A DNA stretch of 64,000 nucleotides from Gymnogyps californianus. Its lineage: Eukaryota > Chordata > Aves > Accipitriformes > Cathartidae. Each line of letters begins with the position of its first letter. The stretch's first letter is position 1. The notes under the pieces are model-generated. The model ran no database searches, was not told the origin of the DNA, and saw only the letters and a list, made by a program, of their open reading frames with translations. The translations under genes were made by a program, and so were the position numbers. Positions 63,491 to 64,000 of the stretch are shown piece by piece. The DNA lies in contig NC_059473.1 in assembly GCF_018139145.2 (NCBI RefSeq), positions 62,106,707 to 62,170,706 of the forward strand, written 5' to 3'.

Positions 63491-64000
63491 CTGAAACTGT
63501 GGGTGATTTAAGTCAATAGGCCCGTTGACTGCAGATTTTGATTGAGAGTGGACACACAGCCCCTCCTGTCCTCTTTGCTACAGAGACAGCGCAGAGGTAA
63601 GGTGTAGACTGCAGAGGTGATATGTTAAGTCTGACAGGTATTGTGAGTCAGAGTTATCAGAGCTTAACAGCAAGTTCTCATTTGTGCCAGAATCCTTCTC
63701 GCCTTAATAGTGAAAATAGGATTAACACTGCATAAATAAGCAAACAAGGAAGCACGGGTTCCTTTGGACAGGAAGTGTGATATTTTCTCTGATGAGATAA
63801 ATAAAATCAAGAACCAAAATATTCCTCATTAAACATTAAGAGTTTATGGATCTGCCAACATGGCCCAGTGCGGTTCTGGGCAGAGATACATAAGCGAGCT
63901 CTAAATAAGCCAGCTCCACTACTGGAAGCAACATAGCCAGGCAAATATGGCATTCTGCACCAGCTCATTAGCCCTGCTGCAAAGTCAGCTATATTAACTC
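63491..64000. other. Unique noncoding sequence
   Basis: No feature recognised between the 7SL-derived sequence and the window end. Confidence 0.5.

Noticed and set aside
1..64000. CRISPR arrays, operons, phage or insertion-sequence features
   Set aside because: No spaced direct repeats, no long ORFs and vertebrate-type repeats throughout; not prokaryotic DNA.
1..64000. tRNA, U6, U1, U2, 5S and Y RNA genes
   Set aside because: I looked for their conserved boxes by eye and found no convincing match; a covariance-model scan could find diverged ones I missed.

Overview
The window reads as noncoding vertebrate DNA: AT-rich, with no operons, no intact protein-coding gene and no exon I can defend. 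The longest open frames are about 120-146 codons. A rough estimate from ~40% GC (about 6% stop codons, ~128,000 codon positions over six frames) predicts about one frame of this size by chance, and none resembles a protein family I know. I therefore annotate no CDS. The sequence could be intergenic or lie inside a very long intron; it does not show which.

The organism is most likely a sauropsid, probably a bird, with a crocodilian or turtle as alternative. Three old CR1 LINE fragments carry the amniote-type CR1 3' region. MIR-like SINE relics and an old hAT-type MITE (family known from turtles and crocodilians) are present. No L1, Alu, B1/B2 or other mammal-specific repeat was seen, recognisable repeat content is low, and several A-runs end in C-runs, a style I associate with bird genomes. 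The species call is inference.

Layout: 1-11.8 kb is unique sequence with small microsatellites and a possibly constrained AT-rich block (6.2-7.3 kb). A MIR relic lies at 11.9 kb. 13.7-18.3 kb is slightly GC-richer and may hold a heavily decayed retroelement on the minus strand, ending near an A25 run. A weak LTR-like segment lies at 19.1-19.3 kb. A CpG-retaining block (25.0-25.4 kb) and a second one (33.0-33.4 kb) are candidate regulatory elements. 38.1-43.4 kb holds three same-strand CR1 fragments, one containing a perfect 10-bp hairpin. 43.5-51.4 kb is mostly unique. A clear MIR lies at 51.45-51.6 kb, an almost complete MITE at 52.46-52.61 kb and a compact repeat/inverted-repeat cluster at 55.8 kb.

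The best-supported gene-derived feature is a diverged 7SL (signal recognition particle) RNA pseudogene at 63.26-63.49 kb, plus strand. I found no previously undescribed biological system. The items most worth checking are the 7SL copy, the two CpG-retaining blocks, a near-consensus RFX X-box at 36.0 kb and the structured repeat at 55.8 kb.
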